A stretch of DNA of 64,000 nucleotides, from contig JAAYGB010000006.1 of NCBI GenBank assembly GCA_012727955.1, positions 1 to 64,000 on the forward strand, given 5' to 3'. This DNA is from Bacillota bacterium. Its GTDB lineage: Bacteria; Bacillota; Limnochordia; DTU087; JAAYGB01. Below, in pieces: positions 17,940 through 26,687 of this stretch. How positions within the stretch are numbered: position 1 is the stretch's first letter; every line of letters starts with the position of its first letter. The position numbers and the translations under genes are program-made. Under the pieces are notes generated by a model. The model worked only from the letters and a program-made list of their open reading frames with translations, ran no database searches and was not told the origin of the DNA.

Positions 17940-18773
17940 ATGAGTTGGGAACAGTTATCGGACTGGGCTGTTGCTGCCGGCAGCAGGCTGCTGGGAGCAG
18001 CCATCATCCTAGTGGTGGGTCTGCAGATAGTGAAATACTCAATTCGGTTTGCCCAGCGGTGGTTTGACAAACACAATGTAGATAGTTCTCTGCGGACCTT
18101 TGGTATGTCAGCGATTAAGGCCGTAGGTTACACCATCCTCGGGGTCATTGTCGCCTCGACTCTAGGGGTTGAGATGACCTCGGTCTTGGCATTGTTGGGC
18201 TCGGCAGGATTGGCCATCGGCCTTGCCCTGCAGGGAAGCCTGTCCAACTTAGCCGGTGGTGTCTTAATCCTCGTGTTCAAACCCTTTAAGGTGGGTCAGT
18301 TTATTGAAGTGGGGGAACACAGGGGAACGGTAGAAGCCATCCAACTGTTCTATACTCACCTAAACACTCCTGACAACCAGAGGGTAGTGGTACCTAATTC
18401 TGATTTGGCCAACAGCAACATCATCAATTACTCGGCCAATTCCAGTCGAAGGGTGAACTTGATCTTTAGTGTGAGCCACAGTGCGGATCTTGACCATGTG
18501 CGTAGAGTGCTCCAGCGGGTAATTGCCGATCAGGGTGATCTGGTGCTGCCAGAGCCAGAGCCACAGGTAGTGGTCTGGGATCACTCTCCTCGCTCCATCG
18601 ATTTCTCACTGAGGTGTTGGGCGACGACGGATAATTACTGGCCCCTGCGCTTTGCCCTCTATGAGCAGGTCAAGAAGGCCTTTGACCGGGAAGGAATTGA
18701 GATTCCCTTCCAGCAGATCGACGTTCACCTGAAAAACGCGGAGGCTCTGAAGATAAGGGAAAAAGAGGATTAG
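17940..18773 (+). CDS. mscS: Small-conductance mechanosensitive channel (MscS family)
   Basis: 277 residues: three N-terminal membrane helices with the Gly/Ala-rich pore helix (GSAGLAIGLALQGSLSNLAGG). The cytoplasmic beta domain (FKVGQFIEV, VVVPNSDLANSNIINYS) and alpha/beta C-terminal vestibule follow. MscS opens under membrane tension to release solutes on osmotic downshock. Start at ATG 17940 after GGGAGGTG. It is last in the ion-homeostasis run beginning with trkA, 27 nt after the calcium-type ATPase, and a terminator follows. Confidence 0.93.
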   Translation: MSWEQLSDWAVAAGSRLLGAAIILVVGLQIVKYSIRFAQRWFDKHNVDSSLRTFGMSAIKAVGYTILGVIVASTLGVEMTSVLALLGSAGLAIGLALQGSLSNLAGGVLILVFKPFKVGQFIEVGEHRGTVEAIQLFYTHLNTPDNQRVVVPNSDLANSNIINYSANSSRRVNLIFSVSHSADLDHVRRVLQRVIADQGDLVLPEPEPQVVVWDHSPRSIDFSLRCWATTDNYWPLRFALYEQVKKAFDREGIEIPFQQIDVHLKNAEALKIREKED

Positions 18774-18827
18774 AGAGAGGAAGCCCTGGGTGGGTTTTCT
18801 CAGGATAGTCCTACTTACAAGAATGAC

Positions 18828-18862
18828 GGGCCGGTCCTGACAAGGGGACCGGCCCTAATTTC
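18828..18862 (+). terminator. Terminator after mscS
   Basis: GGGCCGGTCC (18828-18837) pairs with GGACCGGCCC (18846-18855), followed by TAATTTCAT. The U-run is weak. Confidence 0.7.
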
Positions 18863-19014
18863 ATACTTTACCGGGAAGCAGCTGCAGCGAAAAGCTCCGC
18901 TGACCCGCTTAGAAGCATGACCGGGGAATGAGCAGCCTGGATGGGACTATGCGCAGGAGCGAGGCTTTGCGTGAGGAAGGACAACTAACATATGAGGATT
19001 GATGAAGGGGGTCG

Positions 19015-19824
19015 ATGAAGCAGATGGAACTCCAAGGAAAAGTAACACACAGTATATTCGAACCTCATATGCAAAACCACGAGGGATTGCTCAGACAGAT
19101 CACCCAGTTACTCGAATCCGATGAGCGCATTGCTGCTGCCTGGCTGTTGGGCTCATTAGGCAGCGGCGAAGGAGACCACCTGAGCGACATCGATATTTTC
19201 GTAGTGGTCTTCGATGACCACTTTGACGCCGTTGCCGATTTCAAGGGTAGCTCCATCTCGACAGACTCCATGCTTGTAAAGCAGAGTGTACCAGAGGTGG
19301 CACCGCCGGGTGGAGCCTTTTTCCACATGGTGTATGACAGTTCTACCGGTCCCATCCTGCTAGACTGTAACTTGCAGAAGTGTTCTGGGGCCATCATCCC
19401 ATCTCAAGTCAGAGTGTTGTTTGACCATGTAAATCTCCCTCGCTCGGAGAAGCCGTTGACTTGGGACCTGCAACCGGGTCCAAAACTAACGGAGCTAGAG
19501 TCCTACCAAAGAGACTGGAATATGTGTGTCTACTCCATTCCCCATGCCCTTAAATATTACGTGCGTGATCCGTGGCTAGAGGGTATTCCCGACACACACC
19601 GGATAGAAAGGTTGTGTTTCTGGCTTGGCGTTGACTCTCCTAGCTTTACCCTGGAGGCCTTTGGGAGGCCGGCAGTCAAGGTGAAGTATATTCGTGATCT
19701 GGTAAACTGCCTCGACAGCTTGGTTCCCCATGCCAGAGCCCGTGGTGTTGATGTATCTGAAGAAGCGATACCCTCTATTCGCCGTTTCCTCGAATTATCT
19801 GGGGCATTTGTTGACGGGAAATAG
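19015..19824 (+). CDS. Nucleotidyltransferase-fold protein, antibiotic-modifier-like
   Basis: 269 residues. The pol-beta nucleotidyltransferase signature is at residues 42-62: LLGSLGSGEGDHLSDIDIFV, giving G46-S47 and the metal-binding D58 and D60. This family transfers NMP to small molecules such as aminoglycosides. The rest is alpha/beta with a helical C-terminus (SYQRDWNMCVYSIPHALKYYV). The start is ATG 19015 after GGGGG. It is followed by a GNAT gene, so both may modify small molecules. Substrate cannot be read from sequence, and drug resistance is not demonstrated. Confidence 0.8.
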   Translation: MKQMELQGKVTHSIFEPHMQNHEGLLRQITQLLESDERIAAAWLLGSLGSGEGDHLSDIDIFVVVFDDHFDAVADFKGSSISTDSMLVKQSVPEVAPPGGAFFHMVYDSSTGPILLDCNLQKCSGAIIPSQVRVLFDHVNLPRSEKPLTWDLQPGPKLTELESYQRDWNMCVYSIPHALKYYVRDPWLEGIPDTHRIERLCFWLGVDSPSFTLEAFGRPAVKVKYIRDLVNCLDSLVPHARARGVDVSEEAIPSIRRFLELSGAFVDGK

Positions 19825-19944
19825 CGTTTGCGTCGAGGCAAGTAACTGGAAGGGACGAAGCTGCCAGATTTGGCAAGCAATTATTGGCGCCCTAGATACT
19901 TGTTGCCAGAATCCGATACTTCCTATAGTTTGCGAGGGATGCCT

Positions 19945-20820
19945 GTGAAGGGCCTAAGACTAATTCATGATTACAAGCACAATGATCATTACCGGCTGAG
20001 TTTCGTTGAGCTTGCCAAGGCGACCTTCGGGATCGACTTTGAGGCCTACTATCGGGCTGGGTTTTGGAACGATCGGTATATATGCTATTCACTGCTGGAT
20101 GGGGACCAAGTGGTCTCCAATGTATCTGTCAGTACAATCGATCTGATCTGGAAAGGGCAAATCAAAAAGGCAGTCCAGATCGGGACCGTCATGACCCATC
20201 CCGACTACCGACGAAAGGGATTGGCGGGGTTTCTCATGAACACGGTCCTGAGGGAGTATGGGCCAAACAGCCAGCTAATTTATCTGTTTCCTAATGAGGA
20301 AGCGCTCAGCTTCTACCAGCAGTGGGGGTTCGCCCGGTGTCGGGATAGCCTGTTCAGCTGTACCATGACACCGAGAGCAACAGACCATGGGAGTCTACGG
20401 CGACTGGATATCACCGACGCTAAGGACAAGGGGTTTCTCCAGGAACTTGCCGCCGCCCGTCTGCCTGTCTCAGAGATTATGGGGTTCAGCGGGGCTGAAC
20501 ACGTTCTGCTCTTCCACTGTCTGACAAGTTTTCGTCAGCACATCTACTACCTAGAACCAGGCATAGTGGTCATTTTTAAAGCTGAAGGCGAAACCCTGCA
20601 TGTGTATGATATCATTAGTCGGACTCCCGTTGAGGCCCAGCAGGTTCTGCCCTTGATCTCTACAGAAAAAACCAGGGAGGTTGTGTTCTATTTTACCCCG
20701 AGCTTCCCTGATCTATCGGTAGGGGTCTGTCAGGCAAGGCCTAACCAATTGATGCTCCTATGGCCCAGCCCGAATTTCGTAACCGGTAATTTCGCACACC
20801 CGATTACCGCTCAAGCCTAG
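19945..20820 (+). CDS. GNAT-family N-acetyltransferase
   Basis: About 291 residues. The acetyl-CoA site is visible: VQIGTVMTHPDYRRKGLAG (motif A, R/Q-x-x-G/A type) and EEALSFYQQWGF (motif B). A C-terminal extension of about 130 residues resembles the Eis-type arrangement with a sterol-carrier-like tail, though I am not sure. GTG 19945 is 6 nt from GAGGG; ATG 19939 is the alternative but overlaps its SD. The substrate is unknown. Confidence 0.82.
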   Translation: MKGLRLIHDYKHNDHYRLSFVELAKATFGIDFEAYYRAGFWNDRYICYSLLDGDQVVSNVSVSTIDLIWKGQIKKAVQIGTVMTHPDYRRKGLAGFLMNTVLREYGPNSQLIYLFPNEEALSFYQQWGFARCRDSLFSCTMTPRATDHGSLRRLDITDAKDKGFLQELAAARLPVSEIMGFSGAEHVLLFHCLTSFRQHIYYLEPGIVVIFKAEGETLHVYDIISRTPVEAQQVLPLISTEKTREVVFYFTPSFPDLSVGVCQARPNQLMLLWPSPNFVTGNFAHPITAQA

Positions 20821-20868
20821 CCGTCGTACATATGAGAAGGCCGATGGCAGGTACCCGGAAATGAAAAT

Positions 20869-20898
20869 AAGGCAAGGCCAACTATCCCGCCTTGCCTT
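20869..20898. terminator. Bidirectional terminator between GNAT and rpmB-like genes
   Basis: AAGGCAAGGC (20869-20878) pairs with GCCTTGCCTT (20889-20898). The minus side continues ATTTTCATTT, the better T-run, suiting the rpmB-like gene. The plus side reads AGTCATTTATT. Confidence 0.75.
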
Positions 20899-20925
20899 AG
20901 TCATTTATTCTGCTCAGTTAGTTCA

Positions 20926-21133
20926 TCATGTGCGGGCCCGAGGTGTGATAGTTCGTATGCACCTTGTGCACAGTCTCATCCTCCTATACTGCCCGTCAAT
21001 CATCACATGTCGGTCTTGAACATTGGGTTTCTGGACACCCTTGCTTCGAGCAAGTACGTGTTTTCTCTGTCCCCTTCGAGGAACGCTGTTCGCACTATGC
21101 GGACCCTTCCTGCACATTTCACATCTGCGCCAT
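20926..21133 (-). pseudogene. rpmB: rpmB-like (ribosomal protein bL28) gene with damaged start
   Basis: In one minus-strand frame the protein reads CEMCRKGPHSANSV, then KPNVQDRHVMIDGQYRR, then MRLCTRCIRT. This lines up with bL28: N-terminal CxxCGKGP, central PN-Q-VR, and C-terminal CTRC, giving the Cys4 zinc pattern. The expected start fails. ATG 21133 sits 7 nt after GGGGGG but reads MAQM-stop, while the bL28 frame needs a 1-2 base shift to join it. Other possible starts are a rare ATT at 21138 or the internal ATG 21117, which loses the first two Cys. The tail (TITPRART) is also unlike the usual SGK-V. A damaged or diverged copy seems likely; an intact copy elsewhere is expected. Confidence 0.65.
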
Positions 21134-21468
21134 GGAATTACCCCCCAATTATAGACTTATGGTCGACCAGTCATCTACAACCGAATATACATGGAGAAAA
21201 TTCCCAATTTTGCAGAAAAACACCAATTGAGCCGGAAGCATGACCATTGCGACATCTCCGGGCGATACCGCTGCTGCTACAGCAGCGATGGATGCAGGCA
21301 AGATCTATGCACTATGTGTGTCTGGCCATCCTTCGTCTGGAAGCAACCAAAAATGGGGGTGTTGAGAAGGGCAGCCTGCGACGACTCGTCCAGTCTGGGC
21401 TACGCAAGAACCGTTGAGCAAAGGAATACAATTCGTATCACAAACCAACGAAGAAAGCGAGGATAACC
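21134..21468. other. Upstream region of the solute-binding protein gene
   Basis: This 335-nt stretch lies between the divergent rpmB-like gene and the solute-binding protein gene. Open frames here lack good ribosome binding sites and similarity to anything I recognise. It should contain both promoters, but I see no convincing -35/-10 pair. Confidence 0.3.
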
Positions 21469-23370
21469 ATGCAGAGAAAGATAGTACTCTTAGCGCTATT
21501 GCTGACGATGGTGTTGCTCACCGCAGGAGCGCAGGCTTACAATCAGGCTCCAATGCTGGATGAGGCTGTCAAATCGGGACAGTTACCGCCAGTGGAGGAG
21601 CGCCTTCCAGCTAATCCCCTGGTAGTTACCCCGGTGGAAGAAATCGGCCAATATGGTGGCACTTTCCGGGTAATGCATACCAACATGATGAACTCGGAAG
21701 ACGGCGGCGTTAACGTCAACATGTATGAAAACATCTTGACCTTTGATCGTGACGACGGGTACACCGTTTTGCCTAACCTAGCTGAGGCTTGGGAGTTTAA
21801 CGACGATTTCACCTCCTTGACCCTTTTCCTGCGTCAAGGAATTCGCTGGTCCGACGGCGCTCCCTTTACGGCAGAGGATATCCTGTTTTGGTATCAAGAC
21901 GTGGTGCTCAATGACGAGCTCACCCCTGCGAAACCTGCCAGCTGGGTTTCCGGTGGAGAGTTGATGCAGGTGGAGCAAATCGATGAGTACACGATCAGAC
22001 TCAGTTTCAAGGAGCCCTATCCCTTGGTCTTAGTCCAACTGGCCCGGTCCTCTTACCAGGGGCTGTTCTATCATCCAAAGCACTATCTAAAGCAGTTTCA
22101 TCCCAACTATGCGTCTGGGGATGAGTTAAAGGCCATGGCCCGAGAGGCAGGTTTTGAAGAGTGGTGGCAGCTCTTTAACAAGAAGGCCTCCATTGGCCCT
22201 CAGATGGAGCCGGATCTGCCTACCTTGCAGGCCTTCCGTCCTCGGGGAAGCAGTATTACCTCCACCTCTTGGGAGCGAAACCCCTACTACTGGAAGGTCG
22301 ACCCTGACGGTAATCAATTGCCCTACGTTGATCGGATTGAGATGACCTTGGTGGACACCGTTGAGATGTATAACCTCAAAGTAGTGGCCGGCGAGGTCGA
22401 TCTGGCGCAGTGGAATACCGACTTGGCCAACTTCCCTGTGTACATGGAGAATGCCCAGCGAGGCGGCTATCGGGTATTGCTGTGGTCAGGAGCTTGGCCC
22501 ACGGTGGCTGAACTGCAGCCAAACTTCAACCATCCCGACCCGGTGATGCGGGATCTAATTCGCAACGTCGATTTTCGGAAGGCACTGTCCTTAGGCATCG
22601 ATCGGGAGGAGATCAATAATCTCGTCTTCTTCGGTCTCGGGGAGCCCTTGCAGACAGTGGTCCTCAGTCGCGGCGGGAGACTGTGGGATGAGTCCATTGC
22701 CAAGCTCTATACCGAGTATGATCCCGACACCGCCAACGCCTTGTTGGACTCTATCGGATTAGATAAACGGAATAGGGAAGGATACCGGCTTCGTCCGGAC
22801 GGGCAAGTCCTGCGGTTGACCCTGGAATTTTGGCCCGGCGAGTCTGGCCCAGCGAAAACCGCCATCGCCGAACTGGTGGTGTCTTACTGGAACGACCTGG
22901 GGATCAATGCCCAGATGAAGACCCAAGAGCGGGGTCTGAGGCAGCAACGGGTGGAAGCCGCTGAGCACGACTTTACGCTGTGGCACGGAGGCTTGTTAAC
23001 GGACCCGGCCTTTATGAGCCAACCTTGGCACTATGTGCCGATGTTTACGTATAACAGTTATGCTCCCCAGTGGGCCCGCTGGTACAACTCCAGAGGTACC
23101 GCGGGAGAGGAGCCTCCAGCGGAGATCAAGCATCTTTATACTCTATGGGATACCATGAATCGGGGCAGTGAAGAGGAGCAGGTGGCCGCGGCTCGGGAAA
23201 TGATCCGGGATCATGTCACCAATCTCCGGACCATCGGTACCGTAGGCCTGATTCCTCAGCCGGTAGTGGTTGCTGCCAACCTGAGAAACGTCCCTGAGGA
23301 AGGAGTCCTTTCTTGGGATTGGTACTATATAGGTAGGTACAATCCCGAGCAGTTCTTCTTTAGGCAGTGA
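21469..23370 (+). CDS. Extracellular solute-binding protein, family 5 (oligopeptide/Dpp type)
   Basis: 633 residues. A signal peptide (RKIVLLALLLTMVLLTAGAQA) without a lipobox Cys suggests a soluble or periplasmic form. The mature start is AYNQAPMLDEAV, followed by LPPVEERLP and the family 5 core: LRQGIRWSDGAPFTAEDI, NPYYWKVDPDGNQLPYVD and FRKALSLGIDREEIN. Such proteins deliver peptides or oligosaccharides to ABC importers. No permease or ATPase genes are adjacent, so it is an orphan. It is a paralog of the gene at 58046 (same N-terminal block). The next gene is a sulfatase, so a sulfated glycan oligomer is a possible ligand (inference). SD GCGAGG precedes the ATG. Confidence 0.88.
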   Translation: MQRKIVLLALLLTMVLLTAGAQAYNQAPMLDEAVKSGQLPPVEERLPANPLVVTPVEEIGQYGGTFRVMHTNMMNSEDGGVNVNMYENILTFDRDDGYTVLPNLAEAWEFNDDFTSLTLFLRQGIRWSDGAPFTAEDILFWYQDVVLNDELTPAKPASWVSGGELMQVEQIDEYTIRLSFKEPYPLVLVQLARSSYQGLFYHPKHYLKQFHPNYASGDELKAMAREAGFEEWWQLFNKKASIGPQMEPDLPTLQAFRPRGSSITSTSWERNPYYWKVDPDGNQLPYVDRIEMTLVDTVEMYNLKVVAGEVDLAQWNTDLANFPVYMENAQRGGYRVLLWSGAWPTVAELQPNFNHPDPVMRDLIRNVDFRKALSLGIDREEINNLVFFGLGEPLQTVVLSRGGRLWDESIAKLYTEYDPDTANALLDSIGLDKRNREGYRLRPDGQVLRLTLEFWPGESGPAKTAIAELVVSYWNDLGINAQMKTQERGLRQQRVEAAEHDFTLWHGGLLTDPAFMSQPWHYVPMFTYNSYAPQWARWYNSRGTAGEEPPAEIKHLYTLWDTMNRGSEEEQVAAAREMIRDHVTNLRTIGTVGLIPQPVVVAANLRNVPEEGVLSWDWYYIGRYNPEQFFFRQ

Positions 23371-23402
23371 TACTCTCAGGACTCTGTTTGTGAGAGAAGA
23401 GC

Positions 23403-23429
23403 GGGCCGGCCTTACCTAAGGACCGGCCC
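23403..23429 (+). terminator. Terminator after solute-binding protein gene
   Basis: GGGCCGG (23403-23409) and CCGGCCC (23423-23429) enclose a CCTTACCTAAGG inner stem. There is no strong T-run, so it may be an attenuator before the sulfatase gene 20 nt downstream. Confidence 0.55.
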
Positions 23430-23449
23430 TCAATTATGGAGGGATAGCA

Positions 23450-24934
23450 TTGGCACCACGTCCGAATATAGTTCTCATTACCACGGATCAGCATCGGGGA
23501 GACTGCATCGGCAGAGCCGGTCATCCGGTGGTGGAAACTCCCTACCTCGATCAGTTGGCGCAACAGGGAACCCTCTTTACTCGAGCTTATTCAGCGGTTC
23601 CTTCCTGCATTGCCGCTAGAGCTGGGATTTTGACGGGAATGGATCAGTGGAACCACGGTAGGCTCACCTACGCAGGCTATGACAGCCTGGAGTTTCCCGC
23701 CACCTTGCCCGGGGAGTTGGCCAAGGCGGGGTACCACACCCAGGCAGTGGGGAAAATGCATGTCTTTCCTCAGCGAAAGCTCTATGGCTTTCACAATACA
23801 ATCCTAGACGAAAGTGGTCGCAGATACGACGGGTTTGTCAGTGACTATCATCTGTGGTTCGATAAGCAAAAACAAGGGGTCTATACCGAAGTTGGCTATC
23901 GGGACCACAGCCTAGACTGGAACAGTTGGATGGCTCGCCCCAGTCACCTACCGGAGCACCTGCATCCAACCTATTGGACCGCCAGCGAAGGAGTCAATTT
24001 CCTAGGACGTCGGGATCCTACGAAACCCTTTTTCCTGTTCCTCTCCTTCGCCCGTCCCCATTCTCCCTATGACCCACCTCAGGTTTATTACGACATGTAC
24101 GGGGATCGAGAGGACATCCCGATGCCGCCCATTGGGGAGTGGGCCGATAAGTACGATATCCGAGATGACAATGTCAATGCCGCCTTCTCCCACCGCAGTG
24201 ACCGGGAGGTAAGGCGAGCCAGGGCAGCATATTACGGCAGCATCACCTTTATAGACCACCAAATCGGTCGCTTTATCTACGAGTACAAGCGGATGGATCC
24301 TAAGGGCTTTGCCAACACCCTTTTTATCTTTACGTCAGATCACGGAGATATGCTGGGAGATCATTACCATTGGCGCAAAACCTATGGGTATGAGGGTTCA
24401 GTCCATGTTCCCTTTATTGTCTCCTACCCTGAAAGCTGGGGAATTCCTCAGGGTGGCACCTGTGATGCCGTAGTGGAGTTGCGAGATATCATGCCCACTA
24501 TATTAGAAGCCGCAGGGGTAGACATCCCGGCCTGCGTCGATGGCAAGAGCGTGCTCCAGCTGTGCCGAGGAGATCAGTCAGGGTGGAGGGAATACATCCA
24601 GGGAGAACACAGTTGGTCCTATACCCGGGAGGACTCGATGCAGTATATCACCGATGGGAAAGAGAAATTCATTTGGTTTCATTTCACCGGGGAGTATATG
24701 TTCTTTGACCTGACTACAGATCCCCAGGAGTGCCGTGACCTTGCTCAGGATCCCGCATACCAAGGGCGAATCGCTTATTGGAGCAAACTCTTGGCGGAGA
24801 TCAACGAAAACCGGGGAGATCCCCGGGGTCAGGGCGGCAAACTTGTCCCCCAATCCGAGGGAGTAATCGAACTGTCACCTAATTACTACCAATGGAAGCA
24901 GCGGGCAGAGGAAATCGAGTCCAAGGGCAATTGA
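23450..24934 (+). CDS. Sulfatase (type I, Cys-type)
   Basis: 494 residues of the alkaline-phosphatase/sulfatase fold. Early metal Asp is in ITTDQHRGD (D13). The nucleophile motif C53-I-A-A-R57 followed by AGILTG fits the C/S-x-A/P-x-R pattern converted to formylglycine. Further on are GKMHVF and TSDHGDMLGDH metal and active-site loops. No signal peptide, so it acts in the cytoplasm on imported sulfate esters, or another exported route is used. TTG 23450 is 6 nt from GGAGGG. No sulfatase-maturing enzyme is in the window. It is upstream of deaminase and mannose isomerase genes, consistent with sugar catabolism. Confidence 0.9.
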   Translation: MAPRPNIVLITTDQHRGDCIGRAGHPVVETPYLDQLAQQGTLFTRAYSAVPSCIAARAGILTGMDQWNHGRLTYAGYDSLEFPATLPGELAKAGYHTQAVGKMHVFPQRKLYGFHNTILDESGRRYDGFVSDYHLWFDKQKQGVYTEVGYRDHSLDWNSWMARPSHLPEHLHPTYWTASEGVNFLGRRDPTKPFFLFLSFARPHSPYDPPQVYYDMYGDREDIPMPPIGEWADKYDIRDDNVNAAFSHRSDREVRRARAAYYGSITFIDHQIGRFIYEYKRMDPKGFANTLFIFTSDHGDMLGDHYHWRKTYGYEGSVHVPFIVSYPESWGIPQGGTCDAVVELRDIMPTILEAAGVDIPACVDGKSVLQLCRGDQSGWREYIQGEHSWSYTREDSMQYITDGKEKFIWFHFTGEYMFFDLTTDPQECRDLAQDPAYQGRIAYWSKLLAEINENRGDPRGQGGKLVPQSEGVIELSPNYYQWKQRAEEIESKGN

Positions 24935-24959
24935 CGAAAAGAAGGAAGGTCGGAAAGTA

Positions 24960-25340
24960 ATGACTTTTGAACAACTATATGAACGGGCAAAATCGGTGTT
25001 AAACCCCCGCAGGCTATCGGAGGAGGCCGAGGCTGGAGGTGTCGGAGCGGCACTATTGACCGAGGCCGGTAATGTTTATCTTGGGGTATGTATTGACACC
25101 GCCTGTTCCATGGGTTTTTGTGCCGAACACGCAGCGGCTGCAGCAATGGTCACCGCCGGGGAAAACAAGGTGGTGAAGATGATTGCCGTGGGACGGGATG
25201 GCCGGATTATGCCGCCCTGTGGTCGTTGTCGGGAGTTTATCAGCCAGCTTCATCCCGATAATTTCAGGGCGGAGGTGATGGTGGCTGAGGATACTGTCTG
25301 CACTTTGCAGGAGCTCTTACCCTTTGATTGGCGAGGATAG
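24960..25340 (+). CDS. Cytidine-deaminase-family zinc hydrolase
   Basis: 126 residues, the size of a small tetrameric cytidine deaminase or blasticidin-S-deaminase-like enzyme. Zinc and proton-shuttle residues are FCAEHAAA (C54, E56) and PPCGRCREF (C87, C90). The family hydrolyses cytidine or deoxycytidine to the uridine form. The N-terminus (LNPRRLSEEAEAGGVGAALLTEAGNVYLG) lacks some residues common in housekeeping Cdd, so a modified base or nucleoside is possible. It lies 25 nt after the sulfatase and 27 nt before manA. Confidence 0.82.
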   Translation: MTFEQLYERAKSVLNPRRLSEEAEAGGVGAALLTEAGNVYLGVCIDTACSMGFCAEHAAAAAMVTAGENKVVKMIAVGRDGRIMPPCGRCREFISQLHPDNFRAEVMVAEDTVCTLQELLPFDWRG

Positions 25341-25367
25341 ATGAATTCATAAGGCGGTGGTGACAAC

Positions 25368-26441
25368 ATGTACAATCGGCCCATCAGGTTGGTGCCCAAT
25401 CGCATTCATCGAGGTTATCCCGGAGGCAGGGAGATCGACCGCTTCCGAGGGTTGGCCCAGGCCCAGGATGACCTGCGCCCGGAGGCCTGGGTAGGTTCCA
25501 CTACATATACCCGGCAACGGGAAACAGACCCCACCTCTACCCAGGGGTTGGCTCAGATGTATACCGATACCGGTGAGCAAGTCTTCCTCAAGGATGTGAT
25601 CGCCACCGATCCCGCAGCCTATTTGGGAGAAAAACACGTTGCCGCCCATGGACCGGACACGGCTGTCTTGGTTAAACTGCTGGATGCGCAAAAGCAATTG
25701 GGCCTACAGACCCATCCCGATCGTGACTTTGCCAAGAAGATGTTCAACTCCGACTATGGCAAAGTGGAAAGTTGGTATGTCATCGGCACCCGCACCGACC
25801 AAGAGGAGCCGCCCTATGTGCTGCTGGGCTTCAAGGAGGGAATCACCCGGGAGCACTTCGAGGAGCTGTTTCTAGCCGGGAACGTGGCCGAGATGGAAAA
25901 ATGCTGTCACAAGATCCCGGTATCCGTGGGTGAAATGTACTTCGTCGATGCCGGAGTGCCCCACGCCATTGGTCCAGGATGTTTTGTCATTGAGGTCCAG
26001 GAACCCTCGGACATTACCGTCGGCGCCCGGATGCGCCATTTCCCCGATCCTGATGAGGAGCAGGTGTTTATCGAGAAAACCATGGGCTGCTATCATTACA
26101 TCGGGCGCAGCTACGAGGAGAACCTGGCTGCCTATCGCATCCCGCCTACGGTCTTGGTGGAAACGGAAGCAGGCACGGAGACCCTCCTCTTGGGCAGCCA
26201 GCAGACTCCCTTCTTCAGCGTGACTCGGTTGGATGTTCATGGCAAGATGACAACGGCAGATCGAGGGACCTTCTCCATCGCCATCATCCTTGCCGGCGAA
26301 GGGGAACTGGTTTGTGCCGCGGGGAGAATGCCGATCCGGCAAGGGGATGAGATCTTCCTGCCCGCGGGGATTCAGGATCTGTCCTGGCAGTCTGCCGGGG
26401 AGCTATCGGTGGTTCGCTGCTATCCTCCGGGAGTACTCTAG
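25368..26441 (+). CDS. manA: Class I mannose-6-phosphate isomerase
   Basis: 357 residues. It should interconvert mannose-6-phosphate and fructose-6-phosphate. The zinc site is visible: QTHPD (Q114, H116), KVESWYVI with the Glu, and VDAGVPHAIG with the final His. The C-terminal cupin follows. Its length suits the short bacterial class I form. It ends the sulfatase-deaminase-isomerase run and is followed by a strong terminator. The context suggests breakdown of a mannose-containing, possibly sulfated, glycan; this is inference. Confidence 0.9.
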   Translation: MYNRPIRLVPNRIHRGYPGGREIDRFRGLAQAQDDLRPEAWVGSTTYTRQRETDPTSTQGLAQMYTDTGEQVFLKDVIATDPAAYLGEKHVAAHGPDTAVLVKLLDAQKQLGLQTHPDRDFAKKMFNSDYGKVESWYVIGTRTDQEEPPYVLLGFKEGITREHFEELFLAGNVAEMEKCCHKIPVSVGEMYFVDAGVPHAIGPGCFVIEVQEPSDITVGARMRHFPDPDEEQVFIEKTMGCYHYIGRSYEENLAAYRIPPTVLVETEAGTETLLLGSQQTPFFSVTRLDVHGKMTTADRGTFSIAIILAGEGELVCAAGRMPIRQGDEIFLPAGIQDLSWQSAGELSVVRCYPPGVL

Positions 26442-26483
26442 GGCCGGCAAAGGCGATCACCGCTGGAACAGGAGCTTGTGAAG

Positions 26484-26530
26484 CCCCAGTCTTCTCGTAG
26501 TGAAATAGGAGGACTGGGGGGGGTTTTCTT
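26484..26530 (+). terminator. Terminator after manA
   Basis: CCCCAGTC (26484-26491) pairs with GACTGGGG (26512-26519), followed by GGGGTTTTCTT. Confidence 0.85.
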
Positions 26531-26687
26531 ATTTCGCTAAGACTCTACGGCCAATGGTACCGGGCAGTGGGCGCCGAAGGACAGTGGCCTGTCTTAGAGG
26601 AAAAAGGAGTTTACCAACGCCGTAGGGAAGAAGGGGCCGATCCCATTAATCTGAAGGATAACGGTAGGGGTAAAGGGAGAGGTAAAA

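Noticed and set aside
20964-21466. Several plus-strand frames of 60-90 codons
   Set aside because: They overlap the bL28-like minus frame or lack SD and similarity; a fragment near 21241 (DTAAATAAMDAG) briefly recalled a microcompartment shell domain, but the rest does not fit.
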